This document shows, in pieces, positions 27,969 to 39,371 of a DNA stretch of 64,000 nt. The notes beneath the pieces are model-generated. The model was not told the DNA's origin, did no database searches, and was given only the letters and a program-made list of their open reading frames with translations. Position numbers and translations under genes: made by a program. This DNA is from Amylostereum areolatum (taxonomy: Eukaryota > Basidiomycota > Agaricomycetes > Russulales > Stereaceae). Within the stretch, counting starts at the first letter, position 1. Each line of letters begins with the position of its first letter. The DNA is taken from assembly GCA_012932865.1 (NCBI GenBank), contig SAXG01000001.1, positions 1,291,693 through 1,355,692 of the forward strand, given 5' to 3'.

Positions 27969-29527
27969 ATGGCGACAAGGACTACCTCCGCCTCGTCAAG
28001 GTAGTGAACCCCCTTCGCTTCCTATTCATACGCGTGCTCAGGAAGACACAGACGCTGGAAGAATACCTTCCTAATCTCTACAGCGTCATAGCTTGTGTGT
28101 CCCACGGTGAGCTCGTCCAGAAGCAATCACCGGGTACGCCACATTCCCTCCCTCTCCCTCCGCCACCTTGATTACACAGCCTAGTCTTCAGCTGGCGCAC
28201 GACCCTCTCTGCCAACCTTTTCAACACGTCTCCGCGGCTCTCCGTGCCTTCCCTTCCATCCGAACTCGCCTTTACCCTCTTCACCTACGCCTTTGCCCTC
28301 TCGAACCTCGCCGAGCTGAACGTGACCGCCCTCGGCGACTACGAGCGCGCGCGGGGGATCTCCGATGTCGAGCGCAAGGCTCGGGACGAAAAACTGGGTT
28401 TCGCGGTTACCCTACTGTGTAAGGCTGCCGGGGTCTTTGCGCATGTGAGCGAGGACGTCCTCGTGAACGCGGACAACACTCCAGGATGGATGGAGGGCAT
28501 CGAGCGTCCGCCGGAGCTCAGCAAGGAGGTCGCGTCCGCCCTCTCCAAGTACGTCTTTCCCTCCCCCCGTTGGACGATCTTCGCATGCTTTGCTCACGTT
28601 TGCAACGCAGGTTATCCCTCGTCGCCGCCCAATCCCTGGCCGTTCGCAAGCTTCTGACCAAAGCTGCCTACGACAGCACGATCACGCCCGGCCCTCCCCT
28701 CCCCAAATCGCACCCCTCTCCCGCGCTCCTCGCCAAGCTCCACCTCGAAGCCGCGACCCTGTCCTCCTCCGCGCTCTCTCTCGCGCGCATCCCAGGCTCC
28801 TCCAAAGCCCGTCTTAAATCCCCTTCCGCGAGGCCCAAGCTTCACTTCTCGCTCGGCAGGGACAAGGACAAGCCGAAGGACGCGGTGGATGGGGAGGGGG
28901 ACGAGGCGAAGGGCCGCGGTGGGAAGGAGAAGGACGATATGGAGGTCGCCGGCGATTTCCTGCGGTTTGTCGGCGAGATCGGCGCGTTCCACGCCGCGCT
29001 CGGAAGGAAATGGCTCGGCGTGAGCGCGGGGGAGGCGGACATCTCCTCCAAAGGCGGTGAGGCGGTCGGCTATCTCCTGTGGGCGAAGAAGGAGCTTGAA
29101 GAGTTGAAGGAAGGCGGGAAGGGGGGAGGGAAAGAGGAAGGAAAAGAGGGGCGCAAGGAGCGCAAGGAGAGACTCTCGGAGGAGATCGAGAGCGCATCGA
29201 CGTTCCTGCGGCACTACAAGAAACTCAACGACTCGGTAGGAGTTTCTTCGTTTCATTTTCTTGCCATCGAGCCTGATCTTGTTGTTGCCTTAGTTGTCGT
29301 ACAAGCCGATACCGTCACAGTCGGAACTACAAGCGAACATTCCCGCAGGCATCCTCGCCGTGAACATCCGCCCGTTCGTACCACCGACGCCGGCGTTTGG
29401 ACCGGGATCGGTAGAGTATATGCGCAAGCAGGAGGAAGACCCGGAACTGGCGGAACTGGAAGGTAGGTCCGACACAGCCAGCCCGCGGACTGGACAATCT
29501 TACTTGGGCGCGGGATCTTACTTTTGA
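27969..29527 (+). CDS. palC: pH-response regulator PalC-like, BRO1 domain protein
   Basis: PalC links the ambient-pH (Pal/Rim) signalling pathway to ESCRT-III at the plasma membrane and endosomes. The start at 27969 gives MATRTTSASSRKTQTLEEYLPNLY. Exon 2 ends QKQSP. The following intron is best closed at CCTAG, giving VFSWRTTLSANLFNTSPRLS. Further on are a helical BRO1-type region (LLCKAAGVFAHVSEDVL, ELSKEVASALSKLSLVAAQSLAVRK, LLAKLHLEAATLSSSALSLAR) and a charged low-complexity insert. The typical C-terminal segment LSYKPIPSQSELQANIPAG...VNIRPFVPPTPAFGPGS follows. Four introns, no frame break. Length near 480 residues fits the family. The assignment rests on overall pattern and the PFVPPTPAFGPGS end motif. 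Confidence 0.75.
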
Positions 29528-29847
29528 GTGGGAGGGAATGGGTGATAGAAGTCTTCGCGTCAATGTACGATAGTATGTTGATTTGCCGCTGGTTGTCGCG
29601 GGCGGTCGAAAGCATGAATTGGATGGGTTCATACAACTACATTGGGAGGGGTGCCCCGCGTAGACGCACGCTGAACGCGAGCGAATGAGGCATTGTCCAA
29701 GTCGCTAGCAGTACAGTACAAGTGTCCTCCGCGCCTCCGAAAGTAAGCAATGCTGGGTCCGTGAACACGATGGGGAGCAAGAAAAACGGACGCGCGCGAG
29801 GATATGTATGTAGCCGCGTCCATAGCGAAGGAAGGGAGGTCGCGGGG
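29528..29847. other. Convergent 3' region of palC and glutaredoxin
   Basis: 320 bases between two stop codons facing each other. Nothing beyond 3' UTR expected. Confidence 0.5.
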
Positions 29848-30707
29848 TCATGCCTTGTTTTGCACGTCGCCGCGGACCTGCATGCCGGCTTTTTCGAACA
29901 TGCGACGAAGCTTGCGGGACGTGTGGAGGTCGAGGAGGGTGTCGGAACCGCCGATGGACTCGCCTTTGAGGATGATGTTAGGGAAGGTGGTGTGTGATGT
30001 GAGGCGGGCGAGAATGGCTTTGATGAGGTCGCCGTCGTCTGGGGGAGGTGGGTCGTCCTGAGCGACAGGAATGAAGAAAGAAAGAGCGGTGAGACGTACC
30101 TCGGAGATCGACTTCGACGATTTTGGGGGGAGGGTAGAGGTCGTACGTTGCGAGCAGGTCTTTCGCGCGTTTAGAATATCTGTCGAGAGATCGCTCAGTC
30201 CCGGCCCACTCGAAAAAGACACAGACGGGAAGGTGCACTCACGGGCAATATGTCTGGATGGACGGAAGAAAGGTAAGAAGTGATGTCATGCGGGGGAAGA
30301 GAATTCTTAGAAATGCGGGGAAAGGACCCGAGACTGACTTTGCTGAAGACGACGAGGGGGGTGTCGCGGTCGAGGGCGCGTATGCGCTCGCGCCATTCGC
30401 CTTCACTGCCGTCCTGAGCGCCGTCCTCGCCGTATACCCTGAGTTCGATGGGCCGTGTGGGATCGAGCGCGCCCTCGTCGCCTTGGATGGTGCCGGCGGG
30501 GACGAGGATCTTGTCGGGCTTGTTGACGACGAAATGGAGGAGACCGTGGATCTCCTGTGCGCGGCGTGTGTGGGAGATGCTCGCGGGGGAGAGAGGGTGA
30601 AAATCCTGGAGGATGTCGGGGAGGGAGAGGAAAGAGTGGGAAGAACGGAAGAAGAGGACGAGGAGGACGAGGGCGACGACGGGGAGGAGGTAGCGGCGAC
30701 GAGGCAT
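29848..30707 (-). CDS. Membrane-anchored CPYS glutaredoxin
   Basis: Thiol-disulfide oxidoreductase of the glutaredoxin fold, probably facing the secretory-pathway lumen like yeast Grx6/Grx7. The start at 30707 gives MPRRRYLLPVVALVLLVLFF, a signal anchor. A variable stretch leads to TPLVVFSK. Two introns flank the active site, and splicing gives KTYCPYSKRAKDLLATYDL, with both Cys-containing CPYS and the basic residues after it. KIVEVDLRG, an acidic loop DDPPPPDDGDLI, HTTFPNIILKGESIGGSDTLLDL (the usual Pro and GG-S/D glutathione contacts) and a C-terminal helix follow. TGA at 29848-29850. No frame break. A paralogue lacking the active-site Cys lies at 33476-34433. Confidence 0.85.
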
Positions 30708-31098
30708 GCTGGTGGAGAGATGTGGACGGGGTGGAGTGAAGCTGGTTGTGTGGGTGTGGTCGTGGCGAGGAACGAGGGGAAGGGTTGCGGACGCTCGACG
30801 TCCCTTGCAAGCTGTCGTCCAGAGCGAACCTGTACGTGGCAAACCCCGCACCGCCCGAATTATCCCATCGGCACCTCCCCGCTTCCGCTGCCCGTCCCCC
30901 CCTCCACCTCCACTTCGTCGTGCGCGACTTGGGGTCCGAGGCGCGTTATCGCAGTCATCGTGAGTAGTAGCATTGTAGGCGATCGTAGATTTGTACTTGC
31001 ATCGACTCGAAGCCGATCTACGCATCTGTTATCAAATTTCGACGGGGTCAATTCGCCTTCCACTCTCGACGCGGCGGATACGGCCATTCCTTCCCACC
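30708..31098. promoter_or_regulatory. Divergent promoter region of glutaredoxin and HAD phosphatase
   Basis: 391 bases between two start codons in opposite directions. I can point to no specific element. Confidence 0.4.
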
Positions 31099-32103
31099 AT
31101 GACCTCTCATCCCAAAATCGACTATGTCCTATTCGACATGGACGGTGCGTGTGCTGTTTTTATCGACGACTGTACGCAAACGTGCTCACAGAAACCCCGT
31201 CAGGTCTCATGATCGACTCTGAGAGAGTTTACACCGAAGTCACCAGTAACGCGCTCCTTCGCCCCCGCACCCTCTCACTCGCCTTCATCACCCGTTCACA
31301 GACGAGATCCTCGCCCCCTATGGCGCCTTCATGACCTGGGATATCAAGTCGGGACTCATGGGGAAACGTACGTCCTCCCGCGCGCTCGATGCCACCCTAT
31401 CTGTCCTCATCCAGCGCGAACCAGCCGAACGCGATGCCGTCGAGCATCTGCTCTCCTTCTTTCCCAACATTCCGATCACCGTCGACGAATACATCGTCCA
31501 GCGCACGACGCTCCAGGACCTCCACTGGCCCACCGTCCAGCTCCTCCCTGGCGTCGCCCGTCTCATCAAACACCTCCACGCGCACAACGTCCCGATGGCG
31601 ATCGCCACCGGTTCCCAGCGCCGGAACTTTGTGCAAAAGTCGAGCCACCTGCAAGAGATCTTCGGGCTGTTCGGCGAGCGCGTGACGTGCGGCGACGACC
31701 CGTGGCTCAAGGCTGAGGGTGGGAAGGGCAAACCTGCACCGGATGTGTTTCTGGTCGCGGCGAGGAGCATCGGGAGGCCGGTGGGGGAGAAGGGACCGCT
31801 GGGAGAGCTGGAGGGTGACGCGGTGCGGGAGAAGGAGACGGAAGAGAGGAAACGGGGGCTGGTGTTTGAGGATGCACTGGCTGGGGTGCGCGCGGCGAAA
31901 CGAGCTGGGATGAACGGTGCGTATTCCGATGGCCGATGACGCTCGCCGCTGATGTCCTTCTTGTTCGATGTGCAGTGGTGTGGGTTCCTGACCCAGAGTT
32001 GTTGACGGTGGACTCGAAGGACGAGATCACGCCGGATCAGACGCTACGTTCTCTGGAAGACTTTGTTCCGGAGGAATGGGGTCTGCCGCCGTACGATGTT
32101 TGA
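31099..32103 (+). CDS. HAD-superfamily phosphatase, HDHD1/pseudouridine-phosphatase-like
   Basis: Haloacid dehalogenase-type phosphatase, cytosolic. The nucleophile motif is DYVLFDMDG (Asp and acid-base Asp). The last Gly codon is split by an intron, giving GLMIDSERVYTEVT. A short exon follows (DEILAPYGAFMTWDIKSGLMGK). The next intron is best closed at AACCAG, giving GKPERDAVEHLLSFFP, rather than read through. LLPGVARLIKHLHAHNVPMAIATGS supplies motif II (Thr/Ser). KPAPDVFLVAAR supplies the motif III Lys, and LVFEDALAGVRAAKRAGM the motif IV acids. A charged insert (about 31790-31850) precedes motif IV. The final exon gives VVWVPDPELL and ends PPYDV at 32103. Substrate unknown; sugar phosphates or pseudouridine 5'-phosphate are typical for the subfamily. 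Confidence 0.8.
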
Positions 32104-33475
32104 TGCGGCCTCGCTCAGGCATGAGGCGTTGTTCTATAAGGTTCAGATGCTGCCTTGTGTCGATGTAAGTAGCTGGGTTCTTCCGTACGGCGCGCCTTGT
32201 GGACACAATGGGAATAGAACCAGAAGACGAAGACGCGGGCTGCCAGCTTCTATCGTTGCCTTTCTTCATCTGGGACATGTTCCGTTCTCCTAACGTCGGC
32301 CTCGTTTTCGTCAGGCTGCACCCGTCACGGAAGGGCGCGGTGGTGTTGCGATTGCGGCCCCCGGGGAGCACCTGCGATATTGGAACAGATAAGCCCGGCC
32401 CATGGGGTGAGCACAGTGACTATTCGGACACGTCCAGAGCACATTGTGTCAGGACTGCTGGCTCAGAGGGGAGGCACCGAATGGGCAGGAAATGGACGAC
32501 TTGGTGGGACATGTGTTCTGATAGAGAATACACGTGTGGGTGGGTTCTTCAATCGATATTCGTCGGTGGAGCACTGAGCGGTCGAGGCAGACGTATGAGC
32601 GGAGGTTCGCGATAGGGTGGCATGCTAAAGAGAGAGAACCAGAGTCCAGAGGAAGAACGCTGGGTTATATTTGAGTCATTTCGAGATAAACGTACATCGT
32701 CATCGAGCGCGTGTTGTGGGGAAAGTGATCTGCACGGCGGACGGAAGAGACGGGGTTGACGGTGGGAAGGGCCGTGTGACAGGGCTGGTGAAGGAACGTA
32801 TGGGAAATTAGGGTGTGGAGTGTATACGTCGTGTTGGTGAACATGATCCAGACAGGCTCTATGGCGGGTACGAATGAGGCGTGGGGCAACGCACGCACAG
32901 GTCGGGGAGAATAATAGATCGCGCGTTACTACGCAGCGTGCGTTGTCAGAACGGGGTCGGCGACGGTCACTGAGAGGGGGCTCGAGGAGGTGGAGTTGAA
33001 CGGGACCTGAAGGCATGAAGGGTGGACCTGGTCCCTTAGACTGGTTGCAGACTTGCAGAGACTTGCAGTGTTGCATGGCCATGGGCGGCGACGACGTTGG
33101 GCGGGGCGGCGGGGATGGGGAGAACGGCAGAGGATGATCGTGGACGATGCTGTCGACGATGTGGCGGACTGGAAGCGGCTGAAGGGGGCGACCTCGATCT
33201 GTGGAACGTGGGCGAACGGGGAACCGACGGATTGGCGGACAGGCTCCGGAGTGATCCGGACCGGGAGGGCCTCGAGGAGGAACCGTGGCGGTGGCGGAGG
33301 GGGTTCCTCTCGCGCGCCTCGCCTTTCGTTGAGGTATTTTCCGAACCTGATTCCTTTGTGGCCGTCCTGTCATCATTCCTTTCATCTCACACTCGCTCTG
33401 CTATCTACAACGCCATGTATAAGTCGGACGTTCCCAACATCCACAGAAGAACCGACTCCCGCGCCCTTCCCCACC
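32104..33475. other. Intergenic, 1.4 kb
   Basis: Holds the HAD 3' UTR and the upstream region of the next glutaredoxin. A 278-codon minus-strand ORF (32549-33385) has low-complexity Pro/Arg/Ser composition, no motif and no supporting splice structure. I treat it as chance. Confidence 0.45.
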
Positions 33476-34433
33476 ATGCCGCCCTCCTCCCCCGCGCACC
33501 CCCTCCCCGTCTTCTTCGAACCCTCCCAGCACCCCTCCTCCCCTCTCCATGCCCTCGCAGACGTCTTCCGTCCGCGAAAGTCCAGGATGAGAGCCACCAT
33601 CGTCTGTCTCTTCTCCCTCGTCGCCCTCTCCATCTACATCTTCCTCGTCGCCCAACCCTCCCTCACCGTCGCCCCCCTCCCCCTCCGACGCAAGTCCACC
33701 GACGACCTCAACGGCACCTGGAGAAACCTCGCCGCCTCTTACGCAGCCAAGTACCGCGACGCCACCGTCGCCTTCGCAAGGCCCCAGGTCTCCCTCACCA
33801 CCTCCCAGGAGCTCGCCGCCCTCACAAGCTTCATGGCCGCCCTTCCCCAAAACGTCATCCCGCTCTCCGTCGACCCCTCAGAGCCCATAGACCCCCAGCT
33901 CATCCTCGACTTTGACTACTCGCAGCGTCGGTGCAGAGGACGAGGTTGAGCAGGTCGTTCCGTGACGCGTGGCACCGCAATCCCGTCGTCATCTTCTCAA
34001 AGGTCGGCATCCCTCCGTTCTCATCTCACCTCCCACCCATCCCCATCTTTCTCTTCTTCCCTTTTCAGATGCGCTCCCCCGTCTCCCGCGAGCTCAAGAC
34101 GATCATCGACAGCCTGTATTTACGTCCGACCCCCGCCGTTTTCGACGTCGACCAACGAGGTGCGTTTCATCTCGCCCATATGAATTCACATCACACCCTA
34201 ATCTTCGCGGCTTCCCATCAAAATGAACAGACGACGCCGCAGTGCTGGTTCCCCTCCTGCACCGTCTCACCGCCGTCGACTCCCTTCCCATCCTCCTCAT
34301 CGGCGGCGTTCCCGTAGGCAGCATCGAGGACGTCCGCGAACTCGACGCATCAGGTCAACTACGGCGTCTCATCACTGCCGCTGGCGCCGAGATCGATGGC
34401 GGCCGTAAGAAGAAGAAGGGCCGCGCGCACTGA
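33476..34433 (+). CDS. Glutaredoxin-like membrane-anchored protein without active-site cysteine
   Basis: Paralogue of the CPYS glutaredoxin at 29848-30707. The start at 33476 gives MPPSSPAHPLPV; a signal anchor (ATIVCLFSLVALSIYIFLVA) follows. The fold is readable: DPQLILDFD, then SVGAEDEVEQVV, then RDAWHRNPVVIFSK, and after an intron MRSPVSRELKTIIDSLY. In the normal protein this spot reads TYCPYSKRAK, so both the Cys and its context are gone (SPVS). AVFDVDQR, an intron, then DDAAVLVPLLHRL, LPILLIGGVPVGSIEDVREL and a Lys-rich end (GGRKKKKGRAH) complete it. Two extra bases, at 33917 and 33960-33961, are needed to explain frame jumps just before RDAWHRN. Likely redox-inactive, possibly a glutathione-binding or structural role; that is inference. 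Confidence 0.65.
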
Positions 34434-35420
34434 GCACCGGCGCTCCGCTGCCGTTCTCGACGTGCATCCTCCCCACGATGGGCGGCCCTCTAGGGCTGCG
34501 CGTCAGCCACTGTCCTCTACTTTCCTTGGGTGTTGGCTCTTTACTTTGTTGGTGCGTTCGGTGCGCTTTCGCGCTCCGACGCGTGTTTCGGTTCGCAGGC
34601 GGACTTTGACGTCGGTTTACACATACCTTAATCGCTATCTATTCCTACAGGGCTTTCTTACCTTTTCTTTCGCCCGGAATTTCTTTCGAACACGACTCTT
34701 AGATACGCGGGGTTATTTGACGTGGTCGGGCGCGCTTGGCTTGCCAGCGCATCCCCTTCCACTTTACGGTTTTTCTTCCCCCGGCGTTTCTCCCTTGTAG
34801 ACTCTGTCCTCCCCATCTCTCTCACACTGACTTGCGCATCCTCTCCTTTGGACTATCCTCTCCGCGCTCGTCGTTCTCCCTTGGACAAATCCCTTCACAC
34901 GTACACGAGACATGATCCGATTACGACCCAGATCCCCGCCCCCGGTTTCGTCTTGCATATATGCACGTATCGCATCGCGGCCGTACATACACAGATTATA
35001 CCAGTTATCGTTCGAAGATTCCCCGAGGCTTGCGTGCTCACATCACATTCGTACTATACTTACACCGACCTAGGCCGTGCGTAGATAATGGATTCTTGGC
35101 GTTAGATTTACATATGCTATGCTCACCTCGATGATGGCCCTCGAAAGCTGTCAGAACGACACAGTACTAGTGCGACTGGCAAAGGTACGAAGCTCGGCGG
35201 GTCGACCAGAAAGCCTTGGGGATTGACATGGAGTGAAATTTCGGAAGGGGGACTCCGACGGCTTGGCGGACGCGATCACGTGCCCCTCCCATTGTTCCCC
35301 GGAGGCGTTCCGGCGCCTAGCCGCCGATCCCGACTTGAACCACGACCCGCTCAACGACGTTGACCCACATCCATTGCATCCATCCCGCCCACGCCATAGA
35401 ACAAGGAAAAGACTGAAGTC
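34434..35420. other. Intergenic, about 1 kb
   Basis: 3' UTR of the glutaredoxin-like gene and upstream region of the next gene. Pyrimidine-rich stretches, only short ORFs. Confidence 0.4.
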
Positions 35421-37796
35421 ATGGTCGGGCTCGCGAGCTCATCTTCCTCCGAGGGCCAACTGACGCTCTCGCGAATAAACCGCCTTCTGAGGCCCCTGCG
35501 CAACAAATGCGCCCAACTCGCCTCTTCCGCTTCCTCCCCTTCTTCCTCCCTGGGATCAAGGACGACGGTCACATACGGATCCAGCGGGGCGAACGGCGGA
35601 TGGAGCGTGGTGGACTACCCCCCGCTGTGCGTGGTGCCGGACCCGAAACGGCTCGCGTCGCGCGCGCATCTCGACAAGCGGTGTTTGCAGAATCTGGGGT
35701 CGAGCAAGTTGAATTATGCGGTGGTGGACGCGTTTGGGAACGTGCTCAAGGCGTGCTTCGGGGAGAGGACGGAGGGCGGGATCGTCGCACTCACGGACAT
35801 GTGCGCGGCGGTGGTGGGGGAGACGATTCGGGAGGAGGTGGAGGAATGTTTGGAGGCGAGAGAGTCGAAGGGTGAACAAGGGGGTGGAGGGGAGGATGCG
35901 GAGATGGCGGTCGTGGAGGAGGTCTACGAGGCTGTACCGATACGCTTTCGCAGGTGTGTTTGTGTTTTTCGTCTTTCTTTTCCGCTCATGAGCGATTCTG
36001 ACGAGGCGATTTTTTAAACTGCTACTTAGGTGGACACTGGTCTCTCACGCGCTGTCCATCGTGCTCGATACATGTCCACCGAACCCGACATTGATCACAT
36101 GTCTCCTGGACCTCACCCTCGCCAAACGCCTCGCGAACGAATCAAGACTGCTCCTGCGCACCCTCCTCACCCTCGCCATCCGCCCCGCCCGCGGCCAAGT
36201 CGGCCCCCTCATCACCCATCCCGCCCACACATCCTACCTGCGCGATCTGTGCCAAACCTGGACCCACGCCGCGCCGAACAGCGCGCTCTTCTCGTTGCGG
36301 ACGCTCGTGGTCGAGGTCGTCGACGTGCTCGTGGACTGCGGGTCGGGGGAGGCGTGGACGTGCAGGGCCCTCACCAAGTTCGCGCGGGACGTCCGCGCGC
36401 GCGACCGCGAGAGCTTCCTGTTGCTGGTCACCGGCCTCGCGGAGGCCATCGGGAAGAACGCGGCCAAGGTCCGACGCGGGTCAGGGAGGAAGAAAGGCAA
36501 GACCGTCGCGGCGGCGTCCCCGACGGACGTGGATCAAGACTTGCGCGAACGCCTCGCGCGGTGGCTTGGCGCGTTTTTGCCCGAGTTCGGAGAGGCCGAA
36601 GGCCGGGAGGGCGCGGAGGAGTTCACGGCGGTCGTGCGCATGCTCGAAACCGCGCGCGCGCGCGGACTGCACCACACGGAGGACAAACCGTCGGAGCACG
36701 CGTTGGACCTGCAGGGCGCGCTGGTGTGCACCGCGACGCGCTGTCTTTCCTCGCCGTTCTTCGCGGAATGCGGGGCGCCGGACAGGGAGACGGTCCTCGG
36801 CCTCCTGCGCGACGTTCGCCCGGTGACGTCCACGTTCGACGGGCTCGTCGCCCGCGCGTTCCCCTCCGTCCAGGCGCCGGTGCCCCTCCTCCCCGGCTCG
36901 TCCCCCGTCGCTCCGCCGCCCTCCCTCCCGAGGACGCTGCGCGCGCTGCAGACGCACGCGGGGGCGCTGCGAACGCGCGGTCTGGACGCGCTCGAGGCGG
37001 CGTTCTGGACGTGCGCTCTGCGTCGGTTCGAGCGGGAGGGGGCGCCGGAGGGGGATCGGGCGGCGGTGCGGAGGTTTAGGGGGACGCTTGATGGATGCGG
37101 TGGGCGCGGCGGAGGCGCGGATGATGCGTGGGGAGGGGGAGGGAGAACGGGGCGGGGAGGGGAGGGGGGGACGGGGAGTGGGTGTGGGAGGATATGGTCG
37201 GGGCGTGGGTGCGGACGCAGCCGATGCGGAAACGCAGGCGGGGGGAGGAGGATGAGACGGAGGGCGAGGAGGGTGGGGGATAGGAGGACGAGGGTGAGAA
37301 CGAGGGCTGGGCGCGAGGAGGTCGGAGCCGGCGATCAGGACGGCCAGTGTCTCGTCGAGGAAGACAGGCGAGAGCGGCGTCGAAGCCGCCGTCGACCGCG
37401 ACGGAAAGCTCGTCCCAGTCGTCGCTGTCGATCGCGACGCCGCGCTCGCGTTCGTGGAGGGCGCGATCGGGATCGCCAACGCTAACCACGCCCTCGGAGA
37501 CGGACGCAGATACATCCGAGTTTGAAGAGGAGGAGGAGAGGGGCAGGAGGAAGAAGAGACCGCGGTTGTCGAATTTCACGTCGATCTTGGCGGACGCGCA
37601 GAAGGGGAGGCTGGATTTGAGGGAGGAGAGGCGGGCGGAGAGGGAGGCTGCCAGGAAGGCGTCCGAGAGCGAGGACGGGCGGCGGGAGCGATCTCGGTCT
37701 CGGTCGTGTGCGACTCGGAGTGAGCGGGGATATACTTATGGACATGCGTCCTCGGACGACGCGCTGGATCTGTTCGCATATAGTGATTCGTTTTGA
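35421..37796 (+). CDS. Unrecognised helical protein with basic Ser/Arg C-terminus
   Basis: No family recognised. Exon 1 (35421-35953) encodes SRINRLLRPLRNKCAQLAS, a region with CVVPDPKRLASRAHLDKRCL and LTDMCAAVVGETIREEVE. After an intron (35954-36029) exon 2 is Leu-rich and helical (LLDLTLAKRLANESRLLLRT, SLRTLVVEVVDVLVDCG, FLLLVTGLAEAIG) up to ALRRFEREGAPEGDRAAVRRF near 37080. Beyond this the coding sense changes frame in G-rich DNA: extra bases near 37090 and in G7 at 37164-37170 would join DAVGAAEARMMRG and EWVWEDMVGAWVRTQ. An in-frame TAG near 37281 separates this from the last part, 37347-37796. That part is Arg/Ser-rich with RPRLSNFTSILADAQKGRL and ends DLFAYSDSF. Probably one nuclear protein; the C-terminal model is uncertain. 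Confidence 0.5.
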
Positions 37797-38603
37797 TTCG
37801 TGCGGTGGAGGCGGTTCGCGACACCATTTTATTTGTTGATTACTGGGGTGTTCATGTATGTGGTGGTCTTGGTTATTGAGCTGCGTGTAGGACATGTATC
37901 GATGGTCGGCTACACGCCCGTTAGGCGTGGTATGGTTGTCCGGGATCTTAGTTGTGATAAGTAACCGGGCGTGAAGGAAGACTAGCTCGAAGAACGACTT
38001 CATCTCTGATGATCGCGAATATCGTTTGGCGCAAGTTGGGACGCGCTACCGATTGGCCTACAGCGTTCTCAGGTCCAGAACCTTACTTGAAGCGTCGACC
38101 CTTTGGTTGATTCGAGTGCTATATAGATCTCGCTGTCTCAATCTGAGCAGTACATATGACATTGGTGGAGCTCTGGGAGTCATGGCATCAACTTGGAGGT
38201 TATTGGAGTAAGTAAAAGTAGTGGGAGGCTGTCGGGGACTCCTCGACTCACGACCCGGCCCCCAGAACACGCGTTCTAGCGCAAGTACAGAGTGAAGGCT
38301 GGTCACGGGTGAGGGTTCATAGGGGTCAGGCTGGGGAGGAAAGGGAAAGGAGGAACATGCGGCAACGGCAAGCTTGGGTCGGAGTCACGGACGCCGCGGG
38401 CGTGGCGCGAACGGAGGCAAAGAAAACGTGCAAAGCTGTGCAAAGCCGGCGGGATGGGCCGAAGCGCCGAGCCGATGACGCAAGAGTCGGGCGCGAGGAA
38501 CGTCGTTCCAATTGGATTCCAAACGCCGCGAAAGGGTTCTCGTGGATCGTTCGCACGCCGCTTCCTTCCTTACCTCCCGCCACACCCGTACATAAGTCCT
38601 CAA
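37797..38603. other. Intergenic, about 800 bases
   Basis: Between the previous gene and a small ORF. Nothing recognised. Confidence 0.4.
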
Positions 38604-38930
38604 ATGACGTCGAAGGCAAAGGCGGAGAAAACACCCCTTCCGCTCGAGCAGACGCTCCACGACTTGGCGCTGTTGCGCGCGTCGGACGTGGATTTTGCGG
38701 CTATATTAGGCGGAAAGACGTCCGAAGGGGAGGGAGAGAGCGAGGTGGACGGGTCGGTCGCGCGCTCGTACGAGTTCGTGGCCGAGGCGAGAAAGGCGAT
38801 CCGGGTGGAGGGGAGGGGGGAAGTTGGGAAAGAAGGGGAGCGGCTGGAGGGGGTGCGCGGGACGCTGGAGGACGCGGTGAACGGGCTGGAGGGGGTGGGA
38901 CTGGGCGGCGGAGAGCAGGTTCATGTTTGA
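38604..38930 (+). CDS. Small conserved-looking protein, 108 residues
   Basis: Single-exon ORF. It starts MTSKAKAEKTPLPLEQTLHD and continues LALLRASDVDFAAILG, an acidic stretch, then ARSYEFVAEARKAIRVEGRG and a C-terminal helix LEGVRGTLEDAVNGLEGVG. The composition (amphipathic helices, no low-complexity bulk) and a clean AAATGAC start support a real gene. I do not know its function. A long antisense ORF covers it but looks compositional. Confidence 0.5.
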   Translation: MTSKAKAEKTPLPLEQTLHDLALLRASDVDFAAILGGKTSEGEGESEVDGSVARSYEFVAEARKAIRVEGRGEVGKEGERLEGVRGTLEDAVNGLEGVGLGGGEQVHV

Positions 38931-39371
38931 AATTGGAGGCGGTTCGCAGGCATGAATCTGAATCGTGGCAGCGGAATCTGTAGCACGTTGCATGCACGCG
39001 CAGACCGATAGCGGCAAGAGCTGATCTGATGTAGACCGTCTTGGAAGCTCGGGTTCCGACGAGCGCGTGGGCTTGCGTTGTGCGACTGAGCATTGGACAC
39101 GCGTTGGAGAGCTGGAGAACTGAGAGGTGAGCGGTGAGCAGGAGACTTGGAAAGAGAAGGGGAGGGGATGCCAGATGGATGGAGGGAAATGGGGCCGGGA
39201 AATGAGAAGGAACGGTTATCGTCCGGGTTAAGGGATCGATAAGGGCGCGCACCGCGGCCTGCCACTGGCTGCCACTGGCCGCCTGCCGTGTTTTGTGATC
39301 AACCCAGAAGGAAAATTAGCAACGAAGGTCCGCTTCCGGGCGCCATAAAACCATCCTTCCGTTCCCGCCGC
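38931..39371. other. Intergenic, promoter side of HMT1-like gene
   Basis: About 440 bases with no feature I can support. Confidence 0.35.

Noticed and set aside
31331..31440. Reading through MGKRTSSRALDATLSVLIQRE in the HAD gene
   Set aside because: The stretch is open by chance. A GTACGT donor and an AACCAG acceptor restore GKPERDAVEHLL, the pattern expected for the family.
32549..33385. 278-codon minus-strand ORF between the HAD and glutaredoxin-like genes
   Set aside because: Compositionally biased, no domain, no plausible introns, and it overlaps the promoter side of the glutaredoxin-like gene.
36481..37515. 344-codon minus-strand ORF opposite the unrecognised gene at 35421-37796
   Set aside because: GC-rich codon third positions of the plus-strand gene leave antisense frames open. 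The peptide is Pro/Arg/Ser low complexity with no motif.
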